Shown here one piece after another: positions 47,715-57,738 of a stretch of 64,000 bases of DNA. This DNA is from Marinobacter sp. F3R11. Lineage in GTDB: Bacteria; Pseudomonadota; Gammaproteobacteria; Pseudomonadales; Oleiphilaceae. Under the pieces are notes generated by a model that had not been told where the DNA came from, did no database searches, and worked only from the letters and a program-made list of their open reading frames with translations. Position 1 is the first letter of the stretch; each line of letters opens with the position of its first letter. The position numbers were made by a program, and so were the translations under genes. Location: assembly GCF_003318275.1 (NCBI RefSeq), contig NZ_QOCH01000015.1, forward strand, positions 602,516 through 666,515, read 5' to 3'.

Positions 47715-49121
47715 ATGAAACGGGTCCGAAGTACACTCCAAGCCATACCTTTGCGCTCTGCCATTCTTGCGGCCTGTTTCATCGCACTTCCAGGGCTGGC
47801 CTTCGCCCAGGACAGCTCTTCAGACACCACAAGGACTCTGGAAGGCATTCAGGATGGGGAGCGTGTTGAAATCACCCTGCCCGATCCGGAGAAGCAGCTG
47901 CCGCTCAATGACCTGCGCAAATTCACGGAAGTTTTCGCCCGCATCAAGGCCGCCTACGTTGAAGACGTAGACGACAGTCAGTTACTGGAAAGCGCCATCA
48001 AAGGCATGCTTTCGGACCTGGACCCACATTCCACCTATCTCGCCCCCAAAGACTATGAAAAACTGGAGGAAAGCACCTCTGGAGAGTTTGGTGGTCTGGG
48101 TATTGAAGTCGGCATGGAGAACGGCTTTGTAAAAGTTATCGCTCCAATTGACGACACTCCGGCTCAGCAAGCCGGCGTTCAGGCAGGGGATCTGATCATC
48201 AAACTTGATGAGAAGCCGGTAAAGGGCATGAGTCTTGAGGAAGCTGTGCAGCTGATGCGCGGCAAGCCAGGCACCATACTCACCCTGACGGTCATGCGTG
48301 AAGGACAGAATGCGCCGATCGAGATAGATGTTGAGCGGGATGTTATCAAGGTTACCAGCGTAAAAAGCCGCATGATTGAAAACGGCTACGGGTACGTCCG
48401 CCTGACCCAGTTCCAGGCGGAGACCGGAGAACAGTTCACCAAAGCTCTTAAGAAGCTCAAAGAAGATCATGGCAGCGACCTCGACGGGCTGGTGATCGAC
48501 CTGCGCAATAATCCGGGTGGCGTACTGCAGGCGGCGGTGGCAACGGCGGACGCACTGCTGGATGAAGGGCTGATTGTATATACCGAAGGCCGGATCCAGA
48601 GCTCGCGTCTTCGCTTCAGTGCTCAAGCCGGTGACGTAATGGCTGGCACACCCATTGTTGTTCTGATCAACGGCGGCTCGGCCTCCGCTTCAGAAATCCT
48701 TGCCGGCGCCCTGCAGGATCACAAACGGGCCGTAATCATGGGCACCCAGTCTTTTGGTAAGGGCAGCGTTCAAACGGTCATCCCGCTGGATGAAACCCAC
48801 GCTATCAAAATGACAACTGCCCGCTACTACACTCCCGACGGCCGTTCCATTCAGGCCACCGGCATTGAGCCTGATATAGAAGTCCGCCCGGCAGAGCTCA
48901 AGGAGCTGGACAGCCGCCCCTTCTTTACCGAAGCGGATCTGAGCGGCCACCTCATTGGCCAGGATGAGAAAGCGGACAATGCAGAAGGCACCGGCAAACA
49001 ATCAGAAGCAGAAAGCCAGACCGGCTCCATAGCAGACCGCGACTATCAGCTACGCTCAGCACTCAATCTGCTGAAAGGACTGCACATTCTTGCCCCCCAA
49101 AGAGCTGGCTCAGTACAGTGA
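47715..49121 (+). CDS. ctpA: CtpA-family carboxy-terminal processing protease (S41)
   Basis: The 468-residue periplasmic protease has a signal peptide (residues 1-31, AFA), a PDZ domain (about 100-180, FGGLGIEVGMENGFVKVI) and an S41 domain with Ser in NGGSASASEILAGAL and Lys in FGKGSVQT. It trims C-termini of periplasmic proteins, including cell-wall hydrolases in Pseudomonas. The C-terminal tail is hydrophilic. It overlaps yibQ by 4 bp (GTGA). Confidence 0.93.
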   Translation: MKRVRSTLQAIPLRSAILAACFIALPGLAFAQDSSSDTTRTLEGIQDGERVEITLPDPEKQLPLNDLRKFTEVFARIKAAYVEDVDDSQLLESAIKGMLSDLDPHSTYLAPKDYEKLEESTSGEFGGLGIEVGMENGFVKVIAPIDDTPAQQAGVQAGDLIIKLDEKPVKGMSLEEAVQLMRGKPGTILTLTVMREGQNAPIEIDVERDVIKVTSVKSRMIENGYGYVRLTQFQAETGEQFTKALKKLKEDHGSDLDGLVIDLRNNPGGVLQAAVATADALLDEGLIVYTEGRIQSSRLRFSAQAGDVMAGTPIVVLINGGSASASEILAGALQDHKRAVIMGTQSFGKGSVQTVIPLDETHAIKMTTARYYTPDGRSIQATGIEPDIEVRPAELKELDSRPFFTEADLSGHLIGQDEKADNAEGTGKQSEAESQTGSIADRDYQLRSALNLLKGLHILAPQRAGSVQ

Positions 49122-49951
49122 AGTCTATGTCTGGCCTGACACTGGGGGCGCTTATCCTGGCAGCCCTGACAAGCCTGGCGGGCAGGGCTGTAGCGGCCGA
49201 TCCGGTAACGGACGCTGTCCCGCCAACCATTGCCATCATCATTGATGACATGGGGCACAATCTGCATGAAGGTGAACGCCTTGCCAACATCGACCAGCCG
49301 CTGACCCTGGCATTCCTGCCCTATCGGCGGCACACAGATGCTCTTGCACGCCTGGCACACAGCCGCAACAAAGAGATCATGCTGCACGCCCCCATGGCCA
49401 ATACCCGGAACTTCAGCCTTGGCCCGGGTGGATTAACCTCAGATATGGATGAACGGAGTGTGACTACCACACTGCGCCGCGCCCTGAAATCCATTCCCTA
49501 TGTACAGGGCGTGAACAACCATATGGGCAGCCTGCTGACCCAGCAACTGAAACCCATGGACTGGGTGATGAAAGAACTCAACCGCTACCCGGTTTATTTT
49601 ATCGACAGCCGCACCATAGCTTCATCAGTAGCGGGCAGCGTTGCTGAGGCTTATCAGATACCAACCATGACACGGGACGTGTTTCTGGATCACGAACAAA
49701 CCGAAGAGTTTATCGACCAGCAATTCAGGGAACTGGTCCGGCGGGCAAAGGAACACGGCAGTGCGATTGGCATTGGCCATCCGCATACGGTGACTATCGA
49801 TTATCTCGAAAAACATCTTCCGCTACTGGATGAGCAAGGCGTTGCCATCGCCACAGTGAGCGGACTCTGGGCTATCCGTAACAACAACCAGAAGATGTTT
49901 GCAGAAGGGGAAAAGCAGGCCATAAGGCCTGCTCTCGCTAAAAAGGACTAA
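49118..49951 (+). CDS. yibQ: Divergent polysaccharide deacetylase family protein (YibQ)
   Basis: The 277-residue protein has a signal peptide and a DUF610-type divergent polysaccharide deacetylase domain ([43 protein letters not shown]). Its gene follows envC and ctpA in many gammaproteobacteria, which suggests a cell envelope role, but the activity is not proven. GTG 49118 overlaps the ctpA stop; ATG 49127 is an alternative. Its 3' end contains the terminator of the convergent his operon. Confidence 0.88.
   Translation: MKSMSGLTLGALILAALTSLAGRAVAADPVTDAVPPTIAIIIDDMGHNLHEGERLANIDQPLTLAFLPYRRHTDALARLAHSRNKEIMLHAPMANTRNFSLGPGGLTSDMDERSVTTTLRRALKSIPYVQGVNNHMGSLLTQQLKPMDWVMKELNRYPVYFIDSRTIASSVAGSVAEAYQIPTMTRDVFLDHEQTEEFIDQQFRELVRRAKEHGSAIGIGHPHTVTIDYLEKHLPLLDEQGVAIATVSGLWAIRNNNQKMFAEGEKQAIRPALAKKD
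49910..49933 (-). terminator. Terminator of the hisBHAF operon
   Basis: AGCAGGCC (49914-49921) pairs perfectly with GGCCTGCT (49926-49933) around ATAA. On the minus strand it follows hisF by 14 bp and is followed by TTTT (49913-49910). It lies inside the coding end of yibQ. Confidence 0.7.
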
Positions 49952-50721
49952 TCCCGGACTTCGATTCCCTGAGCCTTCATAAAGGCTTTGGCCTCAGGAA
50001 TTGTGTGCTCACCAAAATGGAAAATAGACGCGGCCAGAACTGCGTCTGCCCCCCCCTTGGTAACACCATCCGCCAGGTGCTGAAGCTCACCTACACCACC
50101 TGAGGCAATCACGGGAACAATTACGGCATCACTGACTGCACGGGTAAGGCCAAGATCAAATCCTGCCTTGGTGCCATCTCTGTCCATACTTGTAAGCAAC
50201 AGTTCGCCGGCACCCATTTCCACCATTTTGCGGGCCCACTCAACAGCATCCAGCCCTGTTGGCTTGCGGCCTCCATGGGTGAAGATTTCCCAGCGCAGCG
50301 CTTCGCCTTCAGCGCTGACCTGCTTGGCATCAATCGCCACCACAATGCATTGGCTGCCAAAGCGCTCTGCCGCTTCCCGCACAAACTCCGGGTTAAATAC
50401 CGCAGCTGTGTTAATCGCCACCTTGTCTGCTCCGGCGTTTAACAGCTTACGGATATCATCAACGGTACGAACACCACCACCAACCGTAAGCGGGATAAAA
50501 ACTTCAGCCGCCATCCGCTCAACGGTTTCATAAGTCGTGTCGCGGCTTTCGTGGCTTGCCGTAATATCCAGAAAAGTGATCTCGTCAGCACCCTGTTCGT
50601 TATAGCGGCGAGCCACTTCCACAGGGTCGCCCGCATCCCGGATATCCACAAAGTTTACGCCTTTTACAACACGCCCTTTGTCCACATCCAGACAGGGAAT
50701 AATGCGCTTTGCCAGTGCCAT
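49948..50721 (-). CDS. hisF: HisF, imidazole glycerol phosphate synthase cyclase subunit
   Basis: The 257-residue TIM barrel closes the imidazole ring with ammonia from HisH. Features are [29 protein letters not shown] and the second Asp in [15 protein letters not shown]. Length is typical. It is the last gene of hisB-hisH-hisA-hisF. Confidence 0.98.
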   Translation of the reverse strand: MALAKRIIPCLDVDKGRVVKGVNFVDIRDAGDPVEVARRYNEQGADEITFLDITASHESRDTTYETVERMAAEVFIPLTVGGGVRTVDDIRKLLNAGADKVAINTAAVFNPEFVREAAERFGSQCIVVAIDAKQVSAEGEALRWEIFTHGGRKPTGLDAVEWARKMVEMGAGELLLTSMDRDGTKAGFDLGLTRAVSDAVIVPVIASGGVGELQHLADGVTKGGADAVLAASIFHFGEHTIPEAKAFMKAQGIEVRD

Positions 50722-50735
50722 AAAATCTACCTTGT

Positions 50736-51473
50736 TCAGCCTTTCAGGGTGTCACAGAATGCCTGGGCTTCCGCAACATCCAGGGTGCCTTCATATATAG
50801 CGCGGCCGGTAATAGCGCCGATGATGCCCTTGCTGGCAACGGGTGCCAGGCGTTTGAGATCATCCATATTCGTAACGCCACCGGAAGCTATGACAGGTAT
50901 ACCCCCCTCTTCGGCCAGAGCCGCTGTAGCTTCAACATTTACACCCTGCATCATGCCATCACGGTTGATGTCGGTATAAACAATCGCCTCAACACCATCG
51001 CTGGCAAACCGCTTAGCCAGATCAGTCGCCATGATTTCAGACACTTCGGCCCAGCCATCTGTAGCTACGCGACCATCTTTGGCATCCAGGCCCACGATTA
51101 TATGGCCAGGGAAACGCTTACACATTTCGGTCACAAATTCCGGTTCTTTAACCGCTTTGGTTCCGATAATCACCCACTGTACACCGGCTTCGAGATAGGC
51201 CTCGATTGTTTCTGCCGTGCGAATACCGCCACCAATCTGGATTGGCAGATCAGGGTATTTACGGGCGATGGCCTGGACAATCTCACCGTTAACCGGTTCA
51301 CCTGCAAACGCGCCGTTCAGATCCACAAGGTGCAACCGGCGGGCGCCGGCCTCCACCCAACGGGTGGCCATATCAACAGGGTCACCACCGAAAACCGTGG
51401 AATCGTCCATCCGGCCCTGGCGCAAGCGCACACACTTTCCGTCTTTGAGATCAATGGCGGGAATAATCAGCAT
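50736..51473 (-). CDS. hisA: HisA, ProFAR isomerase
   Basis: The 245-residue TIM barrel performs the Amadori rearrangement of ProFAR. Catalytic Asp residues are in [15 protein letters not shown] and [13 protein letters not shown]. Its ATG overlaps the end of hisH by 7 bp and hisF follows after 14 bp. Confidence 0.98.
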   Translation of the reverse strand: MLIIPAIDLKDGKCVRLRQGRMDDSTVFGGDPVDMATRWVEAGARRLHLVDLNGAFAGEPVNGEIVQAIARKYPDLPIQIGGGIRTAETIEAYLEAGVQWVIIGTKAVKEPEFVTEMCKRFPGHIIVGLDAKDGRVATDGWAEVSEIMATDLAKRFASDGVEAIVYTDINRDGMMQGVNVEATAALAEEGGIPVIASGGVTNMDDLKRLAPVASKGIIGAITGRAIYEGTLDVAEAQAFCDTLKG

Positions 51474-52108
51474 GTTCCGTTCCAGTCAGTAAAGTTCTTG
51501 AGAAGTTGCAGTCCTGCCCGGGCACTTTTCTCCGGGTGAAACTGCACAGCAAAAATATTGTCCCGGGCCACCGCAGCAGCCAGATCAACGCCGTAATGGC
51601 TGCGTCCGGCGATATCCGCATTGCCTTCTGCCTCTGCGTAGTAACTGTGCACAAAGTAGAAGCGGTCACCGTCGGGAATACCCTGCCAAAGCGGGTGCTC
51701 TTTGGTGTGATACACCTCGTTCCAACCCATATGAGGCACCTTCAGGCGTTCGCCATTTTCTATCAGGTTCTCACCGAAGAAACGTACTTCAGAAGGGAAG
51801 AGATTGATGCCGTCAACGCCGCCATTTTCTTCGCTTCGGGACATAAGTGCCTGCATACCGACACAAATGCCCAGAAATGGACGGTCACGGGAGACTTCCC
51901 GCACCAGTTCATCCACCCCATGTCGGCGCATCTCTGCCATACAGTCACGGATTGCGCCGACCCCCGGCAAGATTACCCGGTCGGCTTCACGAATCTGATC
52001 AGCGTTATCGGTTACCAGAACTCTGGTATCCGGGGCCACATGCTCTACCGCTTTGCGGGCAGAGTGAAGGTTCCCCATGCCGTAGTCGATTATGGCAACG
52101 GTTTTCAT
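51467..52108 (-). CDS. hisH: HisH, imidazole glycerol phosphate synthase glutaminase subunit
   Basis: The 213-residue class I glutaminase supplies ammonia to HisF. Its nucleophile is in [12 protein letters not shown] and the His-Glu pair in AVQFHPEKS. The ATG at 52108 opens the typical [17 protein letters not shown]; the longer frame from 52192 runs into hisB. Confidence 0.97.
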   Translation of the reverse strand: MKTVAIIDYGMGNLHSARKAVEHVAPDTRVLVTDNADQIREADRVILPGVGAIRDCMAEMRRHGVDELVREVSRDRPFLGICVGMQALMSRSEENGGVDGINLFPSEVRFFGENLIENGERLKVPHMGWNEVYHTKEHPLWQGIPDGDRFYFVHSYYAEAEGNADIAGRSHYGVDLAAAVARDNIFAVQFHPEKSARAGLQLLKNFTDWNGTC

Positions 52109-52136
52109 GGTTAATGCGGTGTCCTTGAGTGGCGGT

Positions 52137-52730
52137 TTACAACAGGCCTTTGGTCGACGGAGTAACACCCGCCATGCGCTCATCCATTTCAATAGCCATG
52201 CGCAAGGCGCGGCCGAATGCTTTGAACACAGTTTCGATCTGGTGGTGGGTGTTTTTGCCGCGAATGTTGTCGATGTGCATGGTCACCATCGCATGGTTGA
52301 TGAACCCACGGAAAAACTCTTCAAACAAATCGACATCAAACCCACCCACCATACTGCGGGTATAGGGCACTTCCATAATCAGACCAGGGCGGCCTGAGAG
52401 ATCAATAACCACGCGGGAAAGTGCCTCATCCAGAGGTACATAGGCGTGACCATACCGGCGAATACCTTTTTTATCACCCACGGCCTGTTTGAAAGCCTGA
52501 CCAAGGGTGATGCCGATATCTTCTACCGTGTGGTGGTCATCAATGTGCAGATCGCCTTTGGAGACAATGTTCAGATCGACCAGACCATGACGGGATATCT
52601 GCTCCATCATGTGATCAAGAAACGGGACTCCGGTATCAAAACTGGACTTGCCGGTGCCGTCGAGATTGATTTCAACGGTGATCTGGGTTTCTAGGGTATT
52701 TCGTTCTACCCGAGCCTTACGTTCGGCCAT
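52137..52730 (-). CDS. hisB: HisB, imidazoleglycerol-phosphate dehydratase
   Basis: The 197-residue enzyme is the monofunctional dehydratase, without the phosphatase domain fused in E. coli HisB. Metal-binding motifs are [28 protein letters not shown] and [18 protein letters not shown] precedes the ATG at 52730. It opens the his operon on the minus strand. Confidence 0.97.
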   Translation of the reverse strand: MAERKARVERNTLETQITVEINLDGTGKSSFDTGVPFLDHMMEQISRHGLVDLNIVSKGDLHIDDHHTVEDIGITLGQAFKQAVGDKKGIRRYGHAYVPLDEALSRVVIDLSGRPGLIMEVPYTRSMVGGFDVDLFEEFFRGFINHAMVTMHIDNIRGKNTHHQIETVFKAFGRALRMAIEMDERMAGVTPSTKGLL

Positions 52731-52858
52731 GGGGACTCCGTAGCAGATTAGGTGGCACAACGCCGGAAAACTTGATTCGCGGATTATACCTTTTATGCCT
52801 GCAGGAGTCCCATAGCCGGGTTAATCGTTACGATAGTGTGAGCCTGAACACAAGTTGT

Positions 52859-53320
52859 TCAAAAAGCATTCTTCAGGTTTTTCATGTAGGTATCCACCAA
52901 ACCGTTGAATTCGTGTTTGATGACAGGGCTGATGGCAAGCTTCAGCAAGCTTGGCAGGGGCATAGTCAGCTCGGCACAGGTGTGAAACTTCAGGGCGGTA
53001 GTTTCGTCTCCTTTTGCCGTCAACGTCCAGGACCCACGCACTACACCGTTGCCTTCCTCTTTTACAGGCTCCCAGGAAATTTTTCCGGCGTCTTTATCTG
53101 AAACGTACTGACATGCATAAATTGCCTGGATAGCGTATTTGTCGACGCCAACCTTTTCCATTTCCCAGCGATAGGTATTGCCGCCCAGATCCGCCAGCTT
53201 ATCTACCTTTGGAAAATAGCCCGCAGAGCGCGGGACATCAGCCAGCAATTCAAACACGTCATCGTAGCTAGCCGGAATTTCAAGCTCCCGACTCAGCTCG
53301 ATCGAAACAGTAATAGCCAC
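52859..53320 (-). CDS. SRPBCC-family lipid-binding-fold protein
   Basis: The 153-residue protein has the SRPBCC/START-like pattern: an N-terminal strand SIELSRELEIPAS, YDDVFELLADV, a central sheet and a C-terminal helix ending KHEFNGLVDTYMKNLKNAF. It begins at GTG behind GGAG. Members bind hydrophobic ligands or act in quinone and lipid metabolism; nothing in the context narrows this. It diverges from the AsmA-like gene. Confidence 0.75.
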   Translation of the reverse strand: MAITVSIELSRELEIPASYDDVFELLADVPRSAGYFPKVDKLADLGGNTYRWEMEKVGVDKYAIQAIYACQYVSDKDAGKISWEPVKEEGNGVVRGSWTLTAKGDETTALKFHTCAELTMPLPSLLKLAISPVIKHEFNGLVDTYMKNLKNAF

Positions 53321-53510
53321 AACGAACTCCTTTTTATGCTTATACGTAACAACAAAGCGGGAAAATAATAGATGTATTTTGGCCCAACACTACGGCATTG
53401 TCATACTCCCACCCTGTTAATTTATTAACCCTGCGTTATCCTTTAGATTATTCACGCCCGGATTCGCCCTGAATCCTGAAAGCTACTGCAAAAGAAAGGA
53501 CGTCTGAAAC

Positions 53511-55718
53511 ATGAAAGCCATACGTTATGCGCTGATCGCCATAGTTGCACTTGTCGTTCTTGCCATTGTCGCGATTGCTATTGCCATGGCAGTCATAGAC
53601 CCGAACGACTACAAACCACAGATCGAACAGGTTGTTGAAGATCAAACCAACCTCGAACTCGTTCTTGACGGCGATATCGGCTGGTCTTTTATTCCTCTCG
53701 GGCTGGAGCTGAATGATGTAGAAGCCAACCTTGATGGTGAACGCTTCATCGCACTGAAGCAACTGGTTGCCCAGATCGACTTCTGGTCTCTGCTTGCCAT
53801 GTCGCCACAGGTCAGCACCTTCGTACTGGATGGTCTGGACACTCACCTGAGCATTAACGAACAGGGAGAAGGCAACTGGACCCACATTATGCCAGACTCT
53901 GCAGCCGTTGATGAACAACAGGACAAGCAGGACGTTACCAGCAATTCCGGGGAAACTGCCGCTCCGGAAACCGAACAGGGCAGCGGCCAAACCCTGAATT
54001 TCAATGTCGAAAACATCCAGATCAGCAATGCGCAGGTGCACTACAGTGACCAGCGTACCGGCCAGACAGTCACTCTTGAAGACTTCACCGTCAATGCCAG
54101 CAATATTACTCTCGGCTCCGAATTCCCGCTGGAAATCGGCTTTCGTGTAGAAACCAGCCAGCCACAATTCTCGGTTGACGGGAACATAGAAGTCCGCCTG
54201 GCGGCCAACGAAGCTCTGAACGATTTTGCCGTTTCCGGGCTGGAAGCTGTTTTTGACATGAGCGGCGAACCTTTCGGCGGCAAAACAGTAACAGCAAAAC
54301 TCGGTGGCTCTGCCAAAGCCAATCTGGAAAACGAAACCGCTACGCTGAGCGACTTCACTGCCAGCCTCGCAAACCTGACGCTGTCGACCCAGCTCGATGT
54401 TAATGGTTTCGGTGATAAACCAACCCTCAAAGGCCAGGTAGCCATCGATGAGTTTTCTCTCAAAGAACTGATGGAAAACCTGGGGCAAGCTGCCATTGAG
54501 ACAACGGATGAAGCCGTTCTCGAGGCCATTGCATTCTCCACCAACATCGGTGGCGCTGCCGGCAAACCCGCACTGTCTGATCTGGTGATCAAACTGGATG
54601 ACACTACATTCAAAGGATCAGGCAGTTATAACCTCGACAATGGCGGAGTTGTATTTGAACTTCAGGGCGACAAACTCAACGCTGACCGCTACCTGCCCCC
54701 TGCAACTGAAGGCGACGCCACTGAATCAGCAGCTGATGCACCGGCACAAACTGCTGAAACAGGCCCTGAAAGCGACCTGCTCCCACTGGAAACCCTGCGC
54801 AGCCTGCTGCTCGATATTGATTTCGGGCTGGGAGAGCTGATCGCAAGCAATCTGACCATCAGCGACATCAAGGCCAGCACAACCGCCAGCAAAGGCCTAC
54901 TGAAAGTGGATGAATTCAGTGGCAAGCTTTATGAAGGCGGCTTTGACGCCAACGTCACCATTGATGCCCGCACCGATACCCCTAAGTGGACAGTCAGTTC
55001 TGATGTAAGCAATGTCCAGACTCTTCCACTGCTGGCAGACCTCGCAGAAGTCACCATGCTTGCCGGCGGCGCAAATCTCAAGGTTAATGCAACCACCTCC
55101 GGTAACCGCATATCTGTACTCAGAGAAAAGGCCGATGGACAGATCAGCTTCAACCTTGCCGAAGGTGAATTCCGCAACATGAACCTGACCCGCATGGCCT
55201 GTCAGGGAATTGCACTGGCCAACCAGGACCAGCTGACAACCACCGACTGGGGCGAAACCACGCCATTCAACGACATGCACGGCACACTGGACATCAACGG
55301 CAATGTCTTTGACAACACCGATCTGGTCGCCTCACTGGCGGGCATGAAGCTGGAAGGTAATGGCACCGTCGACCTGAAGCAGACCCTCGTTGATTACGAA
55401 CTCGGCCTGAGAATTGTTGGTGAAATCCACCGAGACAACGCCTGCCGGGTGACCGAGTACGTTGAAAACGTAGTTATTCCTGTGGAATGCCGCGGTGATT
55501 TCTCGGCGGGTGCAGCCAGCCTGTGCTCCTTTGACGGTTCCCGTTTCCGCGACACACTGAAAACCATTGCAGAAAACGCTGCGCGCCTGAAAGCCAAAGA
55601 AGAAGTCGACAAGGTGAAAGACAAAGCCGAAGAAAAAATCAGCGAAAAGCTCACTGAAAAGTTTGGTGAAGGCGAGGGTGAGAAAGTTAAAGACGCCCTC
55701 AAAGGACTGTTCAAGTGA
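53511..55718 (+). CDS. AsmA-family envelope protein
   Basis: The 735-residue protein has one N-terminal membrane anchor (residues 5-27) and the AsmA opening IDPNDYKPQIEQVVEDQTNLEL followed by a long beta-rich region. The AsmA-C part lies at about 580-690 (NMNLTRMACQGIALANQDQL, GTLDINGNVF). The tail (695-735) is charged and helical. AsmA-like proteins bridge the membranes and move phospholipids. The mutY gene overlaps its stop by 4 bp (GTGA), a common arrangement. Confidence 0.88.
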   Translation: MKAIRYALIAIVALVVLAIVAIAIAMAVIDPNDYKPQIEQVVEDQTNLELVLDGDIGWSFIPLGLELNDVEANLDGERFIALKQLVAQIDFWSLLAMSPQVSTFVLDGLDTHLSINEQGEGNWTHIMPDSAAVDEQQDKQDVTSNSGETAAPETEQGSGQTLNFNVENIQISNAQVHYSDQRTGQTVTLEDFTVNASNITLGSEFPLEIGFRVETSQPQFSVDGNIEVRLAANEALNDFAVSGLEAVFDMSGEPFGGKTVTAKLGGSAKANLENETATLSDFTASLANLTLSTQLDVNGFGDKPTLKGQVAIDEFSLKELMENLGQAAIETTDEAVLEAIAFSTNIGGAAGKPALSDLVIKLDDTTFKGSGSYNLDNGGVVFELQGDKLNADRYLPPATEGDATESAADAPAQTAETGPESDLLPLETLRSLLLDIDFGLGELIASNLTISDIKASTTASKGLLKVDEFSGKLYEGGFDANVTIDARTDTPKWTVSSDVSNVQTLPLLADLAEVTMLAGGANLKVNATTSGNRISVLREKADGQISFNLAEGEFRNMNLTRMACQGIALANQDQLTTTDWGETTPFNDMHGTLDINGNVFDNTDLVASLAGMKLEGNGTVDLKQTLVDYELGLRIVGEIHRDNACRVTEYVENVVIPVECRGDFSAGAASLCSFDGSRFRDTLKTIAENAARLKAKEEVDKVKDKAEEKISEKLTEKFGEGEGEKVKDALKGLFK

Positions 55719-56794
55719 CAGCAGGCTGCTTCGCCGAAAATCTTCTGACATGGTACGACCAGCACGGCAGGCACAACCTGCCGTGGCATCACAACCGCAA
55801 CGCCTATCGGGTGTGGGTTTCCGAGATCATGCTTCAGCAAACCCAGGTAGCAACCGTTATCCCCTACTTCCAGGCTTTCATGGAACGGTTCCCCGATGTC
55901 CGGTCTCTGGCGGAGGCCCCGGTTGATGACGTGCTCAGCCATTGGTCCGGACTGGGCTATTACGCCCGCGCCCGCAACCTCCAGAAAGCAGCCCAATCCG
56001 TTGTAAACGACTTTGGCGGCATATTTCCCGACACCCGGGAAGAGCTGGAAACCCTCACGGGCATAGGCCGCTCTACCGCCGCCGCAATCATTGCACAGGC
56101 ATTTGGCAAGCGCGCGGCCATTCTTGACGGCAATGTAAAGCGGGTACTGGCCCGCTACCACGCTGTTCCCGGCTGGCCAGGACAGACCTCTGTACTGAAG
56201 CAGCTCTGGGAACATGCCGAAGCCCACACTCCGGAGGAGCGCGTTCGGGATTACACCCAGGGCATAATGGATCTGGGTGCAACTGTATGCACCCGTAGCC
56301 GCCCCGCCTGCAACAGCTGCCCTCTGCAACAGGGCTGCACGGCCCATGCCAGAGGAGAGGTCAGCCTCTACCCAGGCTCCAAACCCAAAAAAGCCAAGCC
56401 CGAGAAAACAACCTGGATGGTCATACTGGAAGATAAGGAAGGCCGTATCCTGCTGGAACGACGCCCGCCCACTGGCATCTGGGGCGGCCTCTGGAGCCTG
56501 CCCGAGCTGGATCCGGCCTATGGTGCAGACGAACTTCAGGAGGCGTGTGAGCAGAGCCTTGGATTTGACTGCGGAGAACCTGAACTGATCGGCGGCTTCC
56601 GACATACATTTTCCCATTACCACCTGCACATTCAGCCTGCTCGCCTGAATGTAACCAGACAGAACACCGTGAGAGACGATGCTCAACACAAATGGCTGCA
56701 CCGGCACGAAGCCCTAACCCTGGGCCTGCCAGCGCCTATACGCACCCTGCTCACGAATCCGACCACTCACATACCCAGACAGGAGCAATCATGA
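55715..56794 (+). CDS. mutY: MutY, A/G-specific adenine glycosylase
   Basis: The 359-residue glycosylase removes adenine mispaired with 8-oxoguanine. The N-terminal HhH-GPD part has [37 protein letters not shown] and the catalytic Asp in [10 protein letters not shown]; the cluster ligands are in [19 protein letters not shown]-terminal NUDIX-like domain ([21 protein letters not shown]) reads 8-oxoG. It begins at GTG and overlaps yggX by 4 bp. Confidence 0.96.
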   Translation: MTAGCFAENLLTWYDQHGRHNLPWHHNRNAYRVWVSEIMLQQTQVATVIPYFQAFMERFPDVRSLAEAPVDDVLSHWSGLGYYARARNLQKAAQSVVNDFGGIFPDTREELETLTGIGRSTAAAIIAQAFGKRAAILDGNVKRVLARYHAVPGWPGQTSVLKQLWEHAEAHTPEERVRDYTQGIMDLGATVCTRSRPACNSCPLQQGCTAHARGEVSLYPGSKPKKAKPEKTTWMVILEDKEGRILLERRPPTGIWGGLWSLPELDPAYGADELQEACEQSLGFDCGEPELIGGFRHTFSHYHLHIQPARLNVTRQNTVRDDAQHKWLHRHEALTLGLPAPIRTLLTNPTTHIPRQEQS

Positions 56795-57063
56795 GCCGCA
56801 CAGTTTTCTGCCGCAAATACCAGAAAGAACTGGAAGGCCTGGCTTTCCCACCCATGCCCGGGGCGAAAGGCCAGGACATTTTCGAGAACATATCCAAACA
56901 AGCCTGGGAAGAATGGCAAAACCAGCAGACCATGCTGATCAACGAAAAACACCTGAGCCTTATGGACCCCAACACCCGGAAATACCTGCAGGCGCAAATG
57001 GAGCATTACTTCAATAACGAACCTTTCGATAAAGCCGAAGGCTACGTACCACCGGAGCAATGA
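56791..57063 (+). CDS. yggX: YggX, Fe(II)-trafficking protein
   Basis: The 90-residue protein has the YggX features: [15 protein letters not shown] with the conserved Cys7, [16 protein letters not shown] and [13 protein letters not shown]. It protects Fe-S proteins such as MutY from oxidative damage. The ATG at 56791 follows AGGAG and overlaps the mutY stop (ATGA); the mutY-yggX pair is widely conserved. Confidence 0.95.
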   Translation: MSRTVFCRKYQKELEGLAFPPMPGAKGQDIFENISKQAWEEWQNQQTMLINEKHLSLMDPNTRKYLQAQMEHYFNNEPFDKAEGYVPPEQ

Positions 57064-57090
57064 CACAAGTTTGGTCAAAGCCTGACCAAG

Positions 57091-57113
57091 CCTGAAAAGA
57101 TTCAGGATTTTTT
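57091..57113 (+). terminator. Rho-independent terminator after yggX
   Basis: CCTGAA (57091-57096) pairs with TTCAGG (57101-57106) around AAGA and is followed by ATTTTTT, 28 bp after the yggX stop. Confidence 0.75.
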
Positions 57114-57124
57114 CCGGGCCGGCC

Positions 57125-57153
57125 TTGACTCAATACACCGAAACCGGTTTAAT
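57125..57153 (+). promoter_or_regulatory. Promoter of tRNA-Phe
   Basis: TTGACT (57125-57130) and TTTAAT (57148-57153) with exactly 17 bp between them, followed by a GC-rich discriminator (AGCGCCCCG) typical of stringently controlled stable RNA promoters. Confidence 0.7.
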
Positions 57154-57184
57154 AGCGCCCCGTTGCACAGCAGTCTTGCAACTT

Positions 57185-57260
57185 GCCCGGATAGCTCAGT
57201 CGGTAGAGCAGAGGATTGAAAATCCTCGTGTCGGTGGTTCGATTCCGCCTCCGGGCACCA
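57185..57260 (+). tRNA. tRNA-Phe (GAA)
   Basis: The 76-nt gene folds as a normal cloverleaf: acceptor GCCCGGA pairs with TCCGGGC, D-arm AGCTCAGTCGGTAGAGC, anticodon stem GGATT-GAA-AATCC context with anticodon GAA, and T-arm with GGTTCGATTCC. The 3' CCA is encoded. It has its own promoter and terminator. Confidence 0.97.
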
Positions 57261-57275
57261 TTAAAAATTCAGATG

Positions 57276-57303
57276 AAGCCCGCCTTGTGCGGGCTTTGTT
57301 GTT
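57276..57303 (+). terminator. Terminator after tRNA-Phe
   Basis: AAGCCCGC (57276-57283) pairs with GCGGGCTT (57289-57296) around CTTGT and is followed by TTGTTGTTT, 16 bp past the tRNA end. Confidence 0.85.
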
Positions 57304-57310
57304 TCTAGCA

Positions 57311-57523
57311 TCAACAAAGTGTCCACGCGTAATTACTGCCCTGGCTTGTGCGTGTGACTAGCGCGCCTGGATCCATTTCTTCCTCAAAAAGGCTTCTCTC
57401 ATAAAGAGCGCTCTGCAGCTTTGAATAGTTCGTAGGGCTGGGATCCTGGTTGTATCTTCCCTGGGCCACTCGCGCCAAATGACATTTTTCATTCCACTTC
57501 TCATGCATAGCGGCATTGCTCAT
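57311..57523 (-). CDS. Small protein of unknown function
   Basis: The frame encodes 70 residues and starts with an ATG 6 bp after a strong AGGAG ribosome binding site (57535-57530). The product is polar and mostly helical by composition, with no signal peptide, membrane segment or motif I recognise (EKWNEKCHLARVAQGRYNQD, then YSKLQSALYERSLFEEEMD). The good start signal is the main support. It ends against the tRNA-Phe terminator. A chance frame cannot be excluded. Confidence 0.5.
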   Translation of the reverse strand: MSNAAMHEKWNEKCHLARVAQGRYNQDPSPTNYSKLQSALYERSLFEEEMDPGALVTRTSQGSNYAWTLC

Positions 57524-57716
57524 AAATCACTCCTGCTTTTTTGAATGCCTGACAACCATAGCCGATAGTTAAAGGATTGATCTCGACAACTTTCTGCATG
57601 AATTGTGGCGAAAGATGGCTATACCCCAGCGTGGGTCCAATATCCCAATGCTTCTGCACCAGGCGCTCATACTCAGTAGGGCTCGGCGGTATCTTTCGCT
57701 TGTGTCGACACTGGTT
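57501..57716 (-). other. Coding-like open frame without a clear start
   Basis: Between the lysR-type gene and the small gene at 57311, a 71-codon open frame reads like a protein (KIPPSPTEYERLVQKHWDIG, then PTLGYSHLSPQFMQKVVEIN). It has no ATG near its start, only an internal GTG (in ERLVQKH) and a later ATG (FMQKVV), and no good ribosome binding site. Its end overlaps the start of the small gene. It may be a remnant or an unannotated short gene; I do not recognise it. Confidence 0.25.
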
Positions 57717-57738
57717 TCAAAACAGGCACGCTGCAAAG

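Noticed and set aside
53448..54488. 346-codon minus-strand frame inside the AsmA-like gene
   Set aside because: It is antisense to a clear family protein, has no ribosome binding site and its product has no recognisable features.
55394..56707. 437-codon minus-strand frame across asmA-like and mutY
   Set aside because: It spans two well-supported genes on the other strand and reads as a compositional shadow.
57125..57361. 78-codon plus-strand frame over tRNA-Phe
   Set aside because: It covers the tRNA promoter, the tRNA and its terminator; the RNA gene explains the sequence.
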